This document shows, piece after piece, positions 35,111-46,004 of a DNA stretch of 64,000 bases; positions within the stretch are counted from its first letter, which is position 1, and the number at the start of each line of letters is the position of its first letter. Made by a program: the position numbers and the translations under genes. The stretch covers positions 48,407,501-48,471,500 of the forward strand of contig NC_081844.1 in the NCBI RefSeq assembly GCF_963259705.1, in the 5' to 3' direction. The stretch comes from Myotis daubentonii (taxonomy: Eukaryota > Chordata > Mammalia > Chiroptera > Vespertilionidae). The notes below the pieces were generated by a model, which was not told where the DNA came from, did not search any database, and saw only the letters and a list, made by a program, of their open reading frames with translations.

Positions 35111-35665
35111 TACAGTAGTCTCCCCTTATTATGGTTTTGCTTTCTGTGGTTTCTGTTACCTGTGGTCAAACACTGTCAGTAAACATTAAGTGAAAATTCC
35201 ATAAATAAGCAGTCAAATAAGCAATTTATAAGTTTTAAGTTGTACATTGGTTCTGAGCAGTGTGAGGAAATCTCATGTGATCTTGTATCAACCAGCTTCA
35301 TCCCACCCAGGACCAGAGTCAATGCTTAGTCCAGTGTCCCCATGATAAATACCTCCCTGCCCATTAGTCACTTACTAACCATCTTGGTTATCATACTTAC
35401 TATTGTGGAATCACAGGGCTTGTATCCAAGTAAACCTCATTTTACTACATAATGACCCCAAAGCACAAGATTAATGATGCTGGCAATTTGGATATGCCAC
35501 AAAGAAGCCTTAAAGTGCTTCATTTACATGAAAATTATCAACTTAGTTAAATAGGAAAAACCTCGCACTATAGGTATACCAAGGTTGCTAAGATCTATGG
35601 TAAGAATGAATTCTCTATTCGTGAAATTGTGAAGAAGAAAAAAGGATTCACACTAGTTTTTCTAA
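35111..35665 (+). mobile_element. Tigger (Tc1/mariner superfamily) 5' end
   Basis: Begins at a TA dinucleotide (35111-35112) followed by CAGTAGTCTCCCCTTATTAT, the Tigger terminal repeat, then 5' UTR blocks such as 'gttacctgtggtcaaacact' and 'attccataaataa'. It runs into the start of the transposase gene and stops near 35665. The 3' half is absent. Confidence 0.88.
35453..35665 (+). pseudogene. Tigger transposase N-terminal remnant
   Basis: From about 35453 the sequence reads like a pogo/Tigger transposase start (MTPKHKINDAGNLDMP), followed by a region corresponding to the helix-turn-helix DNA-binding domain (VAKIYGKNEFSI-like). The frame is broken around the middle and the catalytic DDE region is missing. 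It is a dead relic. Confidence 0.75.
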
Positions 35666-35735
35666 AGGAGAGACCACATTTATATAACTTTTATTATAGA
35701 ATATTGACATAATTGTTCTATTTAGTTTTTAGTTA

Positions 35736-36242
35736 CTAGTGGCCTGTTGCACGAAGATTCACGCAATAGGCCTTCCTTCCCCTGGCTGCCTGCACTGGTT
35801 TTCCTCTGGCACCTGGGACCCAGGCCTTTGGTCCGGCCACATCAGCAAGACTTGGCTTCTCTGCTCCGGCTGCTCCCAGCCCCTCCTTTTTTTTTTTTTC
35901 CCAGCTCCTCCAGCGGAGCCCAGGGTGGGCTGGAAGCCTGGGTCACCCCCCCGCCCCTGGCAACCAAGGCCCCCAGCCCCTCCTTGAGCAGAGACCAGGG
36001 CCAGCAGGAAGCTTGGCTTCCTCCGTCACCAGGAGCAACCCAAGCCTCCTGCTCACTCCAGCTCTGTGGCCGTCACCATCTTCAGTCGTCTTCAGTCTTC
36101 TCTCTGCACCTGCATATGCAAATTAACCGCCATCTTTGTTGGGTTAATTTGCATAGTTGCTCTGATTGGCTGGTGGGTGTAACGGAGTGGCAGAGTGACG
36201 AAGTGATAGTTAATTTGCATGTTTCTCTTTTATTAGTGTAGA
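35736..36242 (-). mobile_element. Helitron with GC-rich core
   Basis: Complete 507-bp element. CTAG is at 35736-35739 after a host A. The minus-strand 5' end TCTACACTAATAAAAG is at 36242, with a host A before it. It has a TTGCACGAAGATTCACGCAA hairpin, CCGCCATCTT at 36127-36136, octamers and a CCAATCA box near the 5' end, and a GC-rich 35770-36105 core. Frames of 82 and 164 codons cross it on the plus strand but have no recognised domain. Confidence 0.92.
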
Positions 36243-36859
36243 TGGTTGTTAATCTTCTACTGTGTCAAACTTATAAATTAAACCTTATCATAGATATGTA
36301 TGTATAGGAAAAGCATAGTATATGTAGAGTTTGATGCTCATTGTTTCAGGAATCCTCTGGAGGTCTTGGAATGTATCCCATATAGATAAGGGGCAGTAAT
36401 TTAACATGATGTGATACTAACTGGAAGGTGACAATGGTGTTACCTTTAGCTTCATTTACTGAAATTTTGAAAGGAGAACTGAGATGTTTCTTTTTATTAT
36501 GATGATTTTAACTTGATATTTCTTACCACTTAAAACTTTTTGAGTGATACAAAATATTATTCTTCTCCCTTTTTCCAGTCTATCTTTATTCAGATTTAGG
36601 TATTATTTCATTGTGGGGGACTTTTTTAGGGTCTTTTTACCCTCATCTGTTAACTCTATAATTTGCTAACATAGGGTAAAAGACTACATGTGGCCTCATT
36701 AAATCTATAGATATAACAAATTTTTCTGCCTTCTCTACTACCACAAGAGAAATAAAAACATACATAAATGGGTAAAATGTGTTTTCTAGATAATTTTTCA
36801 AAAAAATTCTTAAAGCAACTTGAGGTAAAACAATAATCAAGAACAGAATTATAGTAAAA
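36243..36859. other. AT-rich stretch, nothing recognised
   Basis: No recognised features. Confidence 0.4.
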
Positions 36860-37510
36860 AACAAAAACAATAAATGTTGGCAAAGATGTGGAGAAATGAT
36901 AACTCTTGTATGTTATTGTTGAAAATGTTTTTTGCAAATACTCTGGAAAATAGTTTGGAAATAATTCTTCAAACTATTAAACATAAAATGTCCATATGAC
37001 CTAGCAATTCTACTCCTAAGAGTACACAAGGGAAATGAAAACATTTCTCCACAATAGACTTGCACGTAAATGTTCATCTTATTATTCATTGTAGCCCCAA
37101 ACTGGAAAAAAACACACAAAAAAACCCTCAAATTTTCATCAATTGATGAGTCATTAAGCAAAATGAAATGTATTCACATGATGTTATACTAGATGACAAT
37201 GAAAAAGAATGAAGTACCGATACATGCTACAACATTGATTAGCTTCAAAATTATGCTAAGTGAAGTCACAAAGGACTACATATTGCATGATTCAATTTAC
37301 ATAATTGTGCAGAATAAGTAAATCTATAAACAGAAAATAAACTACTGCTTTGCCTAAGCCTGAGGGGAAAGAGGATAGAGGAGATAAATAGGAGTGAATG
37401 CTAACACCTGTAAGGCTTCACTTTGAGGTGGTAAAAATGTTCTAAAATTATACTGTGTGATTACATAATATTTTGTAGTTGCCCTATGGATGTCTGGATA
37501 AACCTACTAC
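36860..37510 (+). mobile_element. Old L1 3' end (ORF2 end + 3' UTR)
   Basis: Blocks 'ggcaaagatgtggagaaatg', 'gacctagcaattctactcct', 'catgctacaacattga' and 'gctaagtgaagtcac' are the L1 ORF2 C-terminal coding region, diverged, followed by a 3' UTR. Confidence 0.8.
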
Positions 37511-37593
37511 TCAAAATTAGTTATATGTCCAGAGCAATTATACCGCATACACCAGGAGAACATAAAAATGTTTATTACTCATATTATGAGACT

Positions 37594-37834
37594 CTCTAGA
37601 GCAGTGGTTCTCAACCTTCCTAATGCCAGGACCCTTTAATACAGTTCCTCATGTTGTGGTGACCCCCAACCATAAAATTATTTTGGTTGCTACTTCATAA
37701 CTGTAATTTTGCTACTGTTATGAATCGTAATGTATATATCTGATATGCAGGATGTATTTAGGCGACCCCTGTGAAAGGGTCGTTCAACCCCCAAAGGGGT
37801 CGCGACCCACAGGTTGAGAACCACTGCTCTAAAA
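37594..37834 (-). mobile_element. SPIN hAT transposon, deletion derivative 2
   Basis: Element 37602-37826 runs from CAGTGGTTCTCAACCT to AGGTTGAGAACCACTG. The flanking 8-mers CTCTAGAG (37594-37601) and CTCTAAAA (37827-37834) match at 6 of 8. It lacks the interior half that starts 'cattgttacaaattg', whereas the 12215 copy lacks the other half. Confidence 0.9.
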
Positions 37835-38119
37835 AGCGCACAGGGCTGGCACTAGGCAGTGCAGGTGACAAAGGTGAAGTGAGACAGTGGCTGACTTTAA
37901 TTGTGGCTAGGAGGTGGGGCCAGAAGGAGGGTACGTGCTCACAGGCCAAGTTAATGTGATTTGGACTTTGAACCAGTGCCAAGGGAGGGTGAGTAAGGGC
38001 ACTCTTGTTGCCTTACCCATATGTGGGACAAAAGGGAAGAGAGAGGAGATAAAAGGATAGTGTTTGAAAACTTAGAGGTTCAACATTCAAAATGGAGTCT
38101 TTCTCTTTAGTCCATACAA
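37835..38119. other. Unique-looking spacer
   Basis: No recognised features. Confidence 0.35.
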
Positions 38120-38227
38120 TTCTGTAAATATAGTAAAAACAATGTACAATGAGTTGTACATTTTAAACAGATGAATTTTATGGCATGTGTACTGTTTCTC
38201 AATAAAGCTATTTAAATAAAAAAAACT
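38120..38227 (+). mobile_element. Old L1 3' terminus
   Basis: 'gagttgtacattttaaacag', 'gaattttatggcatgtgta' and 'ctcaataaagctattt' then A-run: the 3' tail of an L1M-type element. Confidence 0.75.
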
Positions 38228-38269
38228 AGCCTACACAAAATGTTGACTAACATAGCTAACAAACAGAAA

Positions 38270-39000
38270 TCTCTGATAATGCTAATAGGAATATAATATG
38301 ATAAAACCACTTGGTAAAATGCTTTGGAAGTTTAAACATCAGCTGACCATTTGAGTAAGCAATGCCAATTTTAGCTGTTTTAATCCAAGAGGAATAAAAA
38401 CATCTTTGAACTGAGAACACATACAAGAGTGTTCATAGGATCTTCCTACAATCCATCAACAGGGGGATGGGTGCACACATTATGGTATATGCACACAATG
38501 GACCAAAGTATTGCTGCCTGCAACAACATGGGTGAATCTCATAGACCTTATACCGTGTGAAGGCAGCTAGAAACAAAAGAGCTGTATTATTCAATCTTTC
38601 CTACATTCTTGAATTGGCCAAACTGACCCATAGTGAAAATAGTTAGAAAGTGGTTATGTCTTTTGGGAGGGATGGACCAGTTAAAGCCACAAGGGAAATT
38701 TCTGGAGTGATAGAAATGTTCTATAGCTATCTAGGGCTTTGGTTTAAATAAGTCAATTCATTTGTCAAATGCATACAGTTTAGATGTGTAAAATTCAATG
38801 CACATTAATTTTACTCCCAAAAAGGCTATAAAATGGTAATAATTAGGTAGGGAAGCTTGGAATTAGGAGTTGGTACTGATGAAATTTAGAGTAGGGATTG
38901 AGTTATTGAAACTAGGAGATGGTTACATGAGGTCTATGATACTATTTGGTTTGCTTTGTGTATGTTTGAAATTTCCCATAACCAAATGTTTTTCAAAGAG
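38270..39000 (+). mobile_element. Old L1 3'-end relics
   Basis: 'ggtaaaatgctttggaagtt', 'acaagagtgttcatagg' and 'atggtatatgcacacaatgg' correspond to diverged L1 ORF2 3' text. A second 3'-UTR-like piece ends near 39000 with 'gtgtatgtttgaaatttccc'. Boundaries are approximate. Confidence 0.6.
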
Positions 39001-39875
39001 TTTCATGGCAAGGATAATGACAATTCCTGGGAGATCTTACAAGTCTGTACAAAGGGAAATGATATGGCAGACTAGTTCTCTGACAATATATTGCTCGCTC
39101 TAGTGACTTAGGGACTTTGTCATTGCAATAGAAAGATGCAAAGTTTCAAACACTCGATGAGGAGAGCTTATACCATGAGAATATATACCTAAAAATGATT
39201 AATTCATCCCTTTGAAAGGAGGTTCAGCAATCTCTCAAACACAAGCCATACTGCATCGGATGTCTCAGTTTATTCCTTTACATACATTTATCCATTTTTT
39301 TAAAAGAGTCCGTTTAATATGTATTGCTGTTTCTAATTATGTAAGCTTGGGAAATGCCTAAGCTTTCAGTTTTTAATTCATAAGACTATATTTATGAACT
39401 GTTGCAGATTTAAAATATCAAATGTTGTACTCATGCATATATACATAGAGACGTACCTTTAGGCATTGACAAAGATTTGACTCATGATATCTGCTTTTGT
39501 TAGATTCTTTTTGAAATTATAGGTCAAGTGAATTATTCAGGATTATAGCATAAACTCATTACATATTTAAAATTTGTCCTGAATTTCTAATTCCCAGGTC
39601 AATTCTATACTAAAATGCATTTTCTCTTTTCCATATTAGAAGGTAACAGCAGTATTTGAATAGTCAATATCATGTATAAAGTAAAATGTAAAAGTATTGC
39701 TTTAGAAAGCTTACCTTTCATAACTTCAGATGTCTTTTAATGTTTGAGTTTATATATTTTCTTCAAAAATCAAATAGCTGTGTATTTGATTCCGGTATAG
39801 ATGTAAATATCCACAGTTTCAACCTGGTGTTTTGTGTTACTGCATTTATATCATTACCTTTGCTATTATTATTAT
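39001..39875. other. AT-rich stretch, nothing recognised
   Basis: No recognised features. Confidence 0.4.
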
Positions 39876-40124
39876 CATTTTACTTTATTTTTTTAAATAT
39901 ATTTTATTGATTTTTCACAGAGAGGAAAGGAGAGGGATAGAGAATTAGAAACATCGATGAGAGAGAAACATCGATCAGCTGCCTCCTGCACACCCCTTAC
40001 TGGGGATGTGCTCACAACCAAGGTACATGCCCCTGACCGGAATCGAACCTGGGACCCTTCAGTCTGCAGACCGACGCTCTATCCACAGAGCCAAACTGGC
40101 CAGGGCCATTTTTCTTTATTTTTG
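39876..40124 (-). mobile_element. VES SINE, minus strand
   Basis: Body about 39893-40105: T-rich end, GCAGCTGATCGATG body, B-box block TTCGATTCCG, head CCCTGGCCAGTTTGGCTCTG on the minus strand. Flanks CATTTTACTTTATTTTT (about 39876-39892) and CATTTTTCTTTATTTTT (from about 40107) are a near-identical target duplication. Confidence 0.95.
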
Positions 40125-40502
40125 ATGGATCAGAGGAGTGTCAGATGAATAGGGTTTATTATTTAGACTTTCACATAAATTTAAGTTTATCCTAAGATAA
40201 TTCATCAAAAAAAAAAAAATCAGTGCTCATTTCCATAAGTTTTTATTCCAAGCAGATTGGTAAGTAGAATCGAAATAATGCTAGGCCTTAAAGTCATAGC
40301 ACATGAAGGTCAGGTGGTATAGTTGAATCACTAAATATTTGACAGTTTAGTCAAAAACATTTGTAAATAGGATCTTCAGAATTCAGAGTATAAAAAATGG
40401 AAAGTAAGGTCACATCTTTTGAATGTAAAGAGCAAGAACGAGAGTACTGGTAAATGTCAGGACATAGCCCAACTGCAATATGGAAATAATTTTGTTTTAA
40501 GG
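40125..40502. other. AT-rich stretch, nothing recognised
   Basis: No recognised features except a short A-run near 40208. Confidence 0.4.
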
Positions 40503-40779
40503 AAACATAGGTCCTCGCCCTGGCTGGTGTGGCTCAGTTGGTTGTCCCGTGCACAGAAGAGTGGTGGGTTCAATTCCTGGTCAGGGCACATACTCAGGTT
40601 TCAGGTTTGATCCCTGTTCAGGGTACCTACTCTTAGGCAACCTTGATGTTTCTATTTCAAATCCATGTTTCTCTCTTCCTCTTCCTCTTCCTCTCCCTTC
40701 ATCTCTCTCAAAATAATCCTTGGGTGAGGATTTAAAAAATCATTTAAAAAAAAAGAAAAGAAAAGAAAACATAGCTCCT
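40503..40779 (+). mobile_element. VES SINE, plus strand, older type
   Basis: Body 40516-40766: head GCCCTGGCTGGTGTGGCTCA, B box GGTTCAATTCC, CTTCCTCTTCCTCTTCCTC block, and a 'tccttgggtgaggat' tail of the older VES type. Target duplication AAACATAGGTCCT (40503-40515) and AAACATAGCTCCT (40767-40779), one mismatch. Confidence 0.95.
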
Positions 40780-41199
40780 TATTTTTACTTGTCCTCAGTT
40801 CTCACCTTATTCTTACTCTCCACCCCTCACTCTCAGAGCCGGGCTCCACTAGCCTGACAGTTGTCAGTGGGTACTAGAAATCAAGATACGGCTTTTGGGA
40901 AATTGCCATCAGTTTCCCTGCCACAATAGTTGCTTCTAAATTTTCTTTGCTGACTTAGCTCATCACTTTTATGTCTCAGGACTCAGACCGCTGATCTTCT
41001 CTTCTCCCGCTTTATTCACACCTTTGGAGTTTTCATCCAGTTCTTGTCTTTAAATATAATTTTTGTGCTGATGAATCACAAATTATATCTACCTCTCTCT
41101 TGTACTTCAGATGCACATCTACCTGCCTACGTCACATCTCTGTTTTGTTGTCTAGTAGGTATCACTAACTTAATGAATGTCCCCCTAATATATGTTTTC
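40780..41199. other. Unique-looking stretch
   Basis: No confident feature. The right part may be the start of the L2-like relic that follows. Confidence 0.35.
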
Positions 41200-41830
41200 T
41201 ATTTCCTACCTTCAAATATGCCTTTCCATTTCTCCTCAGAAAAGAGATACTTCATTTTTTTCTTGTTACTCAGGACAAGCACCTGGGAGCCATTCAAGAT
41301 TCATCTTTCTCTCATATATCACATTTAATCTGTCTACTACTGATGCTACCTTTGAAATATGTCCAGAGTCTAAAGCTTTCTTACCCACTTTTCCTCTATT
41401 ATCGTGACCCACGCCACTATTACTGCTTAAATTACAACAATAGTTTTCTATTTACTGCCTTCTTTTACCAACACTCCACTCTTAACACAGAAATAAGAAT
41501 GAACCTTAAAAATTTTAAACAAATAATGGCACCTCTGTTCAGATCTCTCCAGTGGCATCTCATTTCACTCAAAGTATAGACCAATGTTCTTTAAATGTCC
41601 TTCAAGTCCTATAATGTATAGGTACTTATTATTTCTATGACCTCAGTTTCTGTTTCTCTAACTGTGTTAACTGGATTGCACCCACAGTTATTTCTTGAAG
41701 TTCCATGAGCATGACAAGCATTTCCTCACTTCCTTTGCATTTGTACTTAACCAGAAATGCTATTTTCTATACCTCTGTCTTTATGTTGTTTTAGTCTATG
41801 TTCAAATATCGCCTTATAATTAAATTTATC
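41200..41830 (+). mobile_element. L2-like LINE relic
   Basis: Blocks 'gagccattcaagattcatct', 'ctacctttgaaatatgtcca', 'actgcttaaattacaacaat' and 'ctctccagtggcatctcatt' keep the order of the L2 ORF 3' region. Coding is destroyed. The 71-94-codon frames here are remnants or chance. Confidence 0.5.
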
Positions 41831-41869
41831 CTCTTACACTCTATATAAAAATTACCTCTTCCTTAATAT

Positions 41870-42175
41870 TTTCAATATGTCAGTTCTACTCAACTTGATG
41901 TATAGATTCAATATAATTCCAATAAAAATCCCAGAAAGTTATTTCATGGATATTGATAAACTGATTCTAAGTTTTTATGGGAAGGCAAAAGATCCAAAAT
42001 AACCAACATGATATTGAAGGAGAAGAACAAAGTTGGAAGAGTGATAGTACTCAAATCCAAGACTTACTATAAAGCTACAGTAATGAAGACAGTGTGGTAT
42101 TTGGTGAAATACTAGATAGATCAACGTAACAGCATAGAAAGCCCAGAAATAGTCTCCTATAAATATAGTCAATGA
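41870..42175 (+). mobile_element. Old L1 ORF2 fragment
   Basis: 'tgtatagattcaatataatt', 'aataaaaatcccagaaagtt', 'ctaagtttttatgggaaggc' and 'gctacagtaatgaagacagt' are diverged L1 ORF2 text in sense orientation. Confidence 0.75.
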
Positions 42176-42639
42176 TATGTGAGAAAGGAGCAAAAGCAAT
42201 ATAATGGAGTTACCCTCAGTTCTTAGCTGCATGACCCCCACCTTAATCAGTTTGCAAACTGGTTGTTTGCTGTCATCTAGTCCAACAAGAGAGTGTGTGT
42301 TGCTCCTTGTTTCATTTAAGGAGTCACTTGAATAGGTCATGCTCATTCAGGATACTCTCCCTTTGGATTTAACTCAATTTCAGGTGATAGGGGTACTTAA
42401 TTTCATCTACAAAATACATTTACCACAGAATGTAGTGATATAATTATGGGAGTAAAGCCATCAAATGCAGAGGTCGCAGTCCTCCTGACGGAGAGGGATT
42501 GTACAAGGTCAGGAGTTACTGGTGGTCATCTTAGAATTCTGCCTACTCCATGAGAATTAAAAGAGGTATTGTATGTGAAGCCTTTCCCCATGCCTTATAC
42601 ACAGAAGGTACGTGATAAGGAAATTCTCCTCTCTCTCTC
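42176..42639. other. Unique-looking stretch
   Basis: No recognised features. A short TCTCTCTC run lies at about 42630. Confidence 0.35.
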
Positions 42640-43001
42640 TCTTTTTAGAGTTTATTACAGATGTCCCTCTTTTTTCCCCCAATTGCCTCCCTCCACCCGG
42701 TTCCACACCCTGCCCCAGGCCTTCGCCACCCTAATTGTCTGTGTCCATAGGTAATGCATATATGCATATAAGATCTTTGTTTAATCTCTTCCCGCTCCCC
42801 ACCCCCCTTCTCTCTGAGAATTGTGTCTGTTCCATTTCCATGCCCCTGATTCTATTTTATTCACCAGTTTATTCTGCTCATTCGATTTCTTATTCATTTA
42901 TTTTGATTTTTAGATTCAATTGTTATTGACATGTATTTGTTGCTATTTTGTTGTTCATATTTTTTATCTTTCTTTTTTTCCTTGTTCTTCCTCTTCTTAA
43001 A

Positions 43002-43890
43002 GAATACCCTTCAACATTTCATGTAATACTGGTTTGGTGGTGATGAACTCCTTTAGCTTCTTTTTGTCTGTGAAGCTCTTTATCTGACCTTCAATTTTAA
43101 ATGATAGCTTTGCTTGTTTGTAGGTCCTTGCTCTTCACACTTTGAATATTTCTTGCCACTCCTTTCTGGCCTGCATGGTTTCTGTTGAGAAATCAGCTGA
43201 CAGTCATACGGGCATTCCCTTGTAGGTAACTAACTGCTTTTCTCTTGCTGCTTTTAAGATATTCTCTGTCTTTAGCCCTTGGCATTTTAATTATGATGTG
43301 TCTTGGTGTGGTCCTCTTTGGGTTCCTCTTGTTTAGTACTCTCTGTGCTTCCTGGACTTGTAAGTCTATTTCTTTCACTAGGTAGGGGGAGTTTTCTGTC
43401 ATTATTTCTTCAAATCGGTTTTCAATATCTTGCTCTCTCTCTTCTTCTGGCACCCCCATAATTCAAATGATGGTACACTTGAAGTTGTCCCAGAGGCTCC
43501 TTACACTATCTTCATATTTTTGGAGTCTTATTTCTTTTTGCTCCTCTGGTTGGGTGTTTTTTTGCTTCCTCGTATTTCAAATCATTAATTTGATTTTCAG
43601 AATCCTCTATTCTACTGTTGAATCCCTGTATATTATTTTTTATTTCAGTCAGTGTATGCTTAATTTCTGACTGGCCCTTTTCCATGTGTTTGGCATTCTC
43701 ACTAAGATCTTTAAAAGTCTCACTAAGTCCCTTGGAGGTTCCTAGAAGATTCTTGAGTAACCTTATAACTGTGGTTTTGAACTCTATATCAAGTAGTTTG
43801 CTTTCTTCCATTTCTTTCATTTGTAACATGTTTCTTTGTCTCCACATTTTGGCTTCTTCCCTGTGTTTGTTTCTATGTATTGGATAGAAC
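43002..43890 (-). pseudogene. L1 ORF1p pseudogene (RNA-binding chaperone of L1 RNP)
   Basis: Coding remnant of the L1 nucleic-acid chaperone. 43847-43512 encodes a heptad-rich coiled-coil region (trimerisation), with residues such as SEIKHTLTEIKNNIQGFNSR. After a frameshift, 43459-43193 encodes the RRM-like part with IGVPEEER-type and NPKRTTPRHIIIKM motifs. The C-terminus ends KEFITTKPVLHEMLKGIL and a TAA near 43003. At least one frameshift and premature stops make it inactive. Family ORF1p is about 340 residues, and this remnant spans most of that. Confidence 0.88.
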
Positions 43891-44317
43891 TTCTATGTCT
43901 CCTTGAGTTGGTAGAATGGCCTTGTGTAGTAGGTGTCCTATAGGGCCCAGTGGCTCAGCCTCCCCAGTCACCTGAGCTGAGAACTCTAGGTGCACCACTT
44001 TGTCAACTGTGAGCAGTCTTGTTGTAATTGAGACTTGATTGCTGTTGGTTTCACTGGGAGGAATTGACCTCTAGGCCAATTGGCTGTGAGAACCAGTTGT
44101 AACTACAGTGGGAGAGCTGCTGTGCAAGAGACACCCTATGGAGCAGGGCTTACTTCAGTGGGGTTTTGGTTCTCACTGAGTCAGTTCCTTGAGTGTGTCA
44201 CTCATGGATGTGTAGAGTTGCAATCTGGTATGGCCTCACACTGACTACTGGTACACTGGTTCTTGGGTCTCCAGGGAGGTACAAAGTCAGCCACTGCCTG
44301 GGGCCAACCAGCAGGAG

Positions 44318-44884
44318 CTACAGAGAGATCTGCAGATTCCTCCTCCTTGTATCAGGTTTGGAAGTGCCCAGACGAGGCCCAGTTATGAAGCAAGGCAGGC
44401 TGATGCTGGTGAAGGGTCTTGGGCCTTTTATTGATTTGGGGCTCCCTGACCCAGCTGCAGCTTGTTTGAGATTTTCAAGGACAGACCGTTCATATGCAAA
44501 AGCTACTGTGCACAGCTGTTTTGGAGTTGTAATTTGGATGAGGCGGGGTCTTACAGAACCATGGCGGAGCAAACAGAAATGGCTGGCAGTCAGTCCTGTC
44601 ACCAGAGAGGTCTCAGCATAGGAATAACGATTCATGTGAGTACCTCTGTCTGGGAGAAAGCCTCCCCCAAGTTTCCTGATGCCAGACAAATGTGTCCCGC
44701 AGAGCCTTGCCTGGCACTGGAGCTCAGAGGAAGCAGGACCTTTTAAGTTCTGTTTGTGGTGCCAGCCTTTTAAGTGGAACAGTTGGGTCTCCAGCAGCCT
44801 CTTTGTCACTGATCTCCAATCCAAACCAGCTAGGGCGGGAATTCGCTTCTTATTTTCATGGATTTTAACTTCTAAATAGCCCAT
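44318..44884 (-). other. 188-codon open frame in L1-type 5' UTR (not called as a gene)
   Basis: The longest ATG frame in this area lies in sense orientation upstream of ORF1, inside the 5' UTR. I recognise no domain, and a 142-codon frame overlaps it on the other strand (44193-44621). GC-rich UTR sequence with few stops is the simplest explanation. Confidence 0.3.
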
Positions 44885-45210
44885 AGTTACGGGGACTTAT
44901 TTTCCCAGCTCTGGGAGCTTGGGCTGGGGGTCTGGTGTGGGGCTGGGACCCCTTGCTTCCCCAGGCATGATGATCTCCCTCCTGATTAAAAAAGCAGCAC
45001 ACAGGGGTGCCTGACCAGCTCATTCAGTGCCTCTGCACCTCCTACCAGTCTCAATGTGCTTTCTTCTTTACTTCTCTAGTTGTAGTGTTCTGGATGATGG
45101 TTGTTCTGTATGCTAGTGATAATTTTGATGTAGTTGTGGGAGGTGTGAGTACAGGCATTTGCCTGTGCCTCTATCTTGGTTACTCTTCTCTTTTTCTGTG
45201 TGTGTGGGGG

Positions 45211-45446
45211 GTTAATCCTCACCCGAGGATATTTTTCAATTGGTTTTTAGAGAGAGTAGAAGGGAGGAGGAGAGACAGAGAGAAACATTGATTGTGTGAG
45301 AGACACTCAATTGGATTTCTCCCACACACGCCCAAACTGGGGATCAAGCCTGCAACCCAGGTATGCGCCCTTGACTGGAATTGAACCCAGGAACCTTTAG
45401 TCCACAGGGCGATGCTCTATCCATTGAGCCAAACCAGCTAGGGCAG
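45211..45446 (-). mobile_element. VES SINE, minus strand, older type
   Basis: Left end 'aatcctcacccgaggatatt' is the older VES tail. It is followed by GA-rich sequence, GGGATCAAGCCTGC, the B-box block TTGAACCCAG and the head GCCCTAGCTGGTTTGGCTCA on the minus strand at 45446. Confidence 0.93.
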
Positions 45447-46004
45447 GGAGTTCTCTTCTTATATTCCTGGATTTTAACTTCTAAATACATATGTGTTTAT
45501 ACTTTTTGGAATAGCTTATACTTTTATGATATTTATAATTTCGAAAAATTACTGATTACGCAGATCACATAAAAATGTTCTGAGATCTTGAATTAAAGAA
45601 GACACTGATAAAATATTTGAGATACCTATTCTATTTTACCTCCATTTTAACTGACTATTTCTTCACTTGAGCAATTTTCCCATCACATCCCCTAGGGGAC
45701 TGATAAAATTGTACTTATAAGATGTTACAAAAGGAAACTTCCATGGCCTTCAAGTGCAAGCTACATTATTTCTTATCAGATCAATGTTCTGGCAATGTTG
45801 CTTGTAAGTAGATATACTGATTTAATCTTAAAATCAGTCAGGTAAGCTGAGTTTGCCTTGGGCTATAGGATAAAGAATGCATCTTATTTTGCTATTATAG
45901 TTAAAGCCAAGTGTTTTGAAGAAAATTGTCAGATTTACAGCTATAGTTAACAATATTACTCTGCTTCTTTGGCAAATATAATTTCATAACAAATAATATT
46001 TTTT
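45447..46004. other. AT-rich stretch; first 42 bp duplicate a piece of L1 5' UTR
   Basis: 45446-45487 repeats 44838-44878 almost exactly (see findings). The remainder is unique-looking AT-rich DNA. Confidence 0.5.

Larger units (their letters stand above)
42640..45195 (-). mobile_element. HAL1-type L1 derivative: 5' UTR + ORF1 + 3' UTR, no ORF2
   Basis: Minus-strand element read from 45195 down. 45195-43890 is a long L1-type 5' UTR, GC-richer than its surroundings. 43890-43002 is a broken ORF1. About 42990-42640 is a bat L1-type 3' UTR ('gcatataagatctttg', 'ccaattgcctccctcc' on the plus strand). After the ORF1 stop only about 35 bp resemble the start of ORF2, and the sequence then passes straight to 3'-UTR text. 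So the whole 3.8-kb ORF2 is absent while both ends are kept. That is the structure of 'half-L1' (HAL1) elements. A secondary internal deletion of a full L1 is the alternative. Confidence 0.82.

Noticed and set aside
35747..36241. 164-codon frame across a Helitron
   Set aside because: It spans the whole element including its 3' hairpin and 5' end, so it cannot be an intact captured gene.
43193..43459. Host gene similarity of an 88-codon minus-strand frame
   Set aside because: It is the RRM-side part of L1 ORF1p in a broken element, not a host gene.
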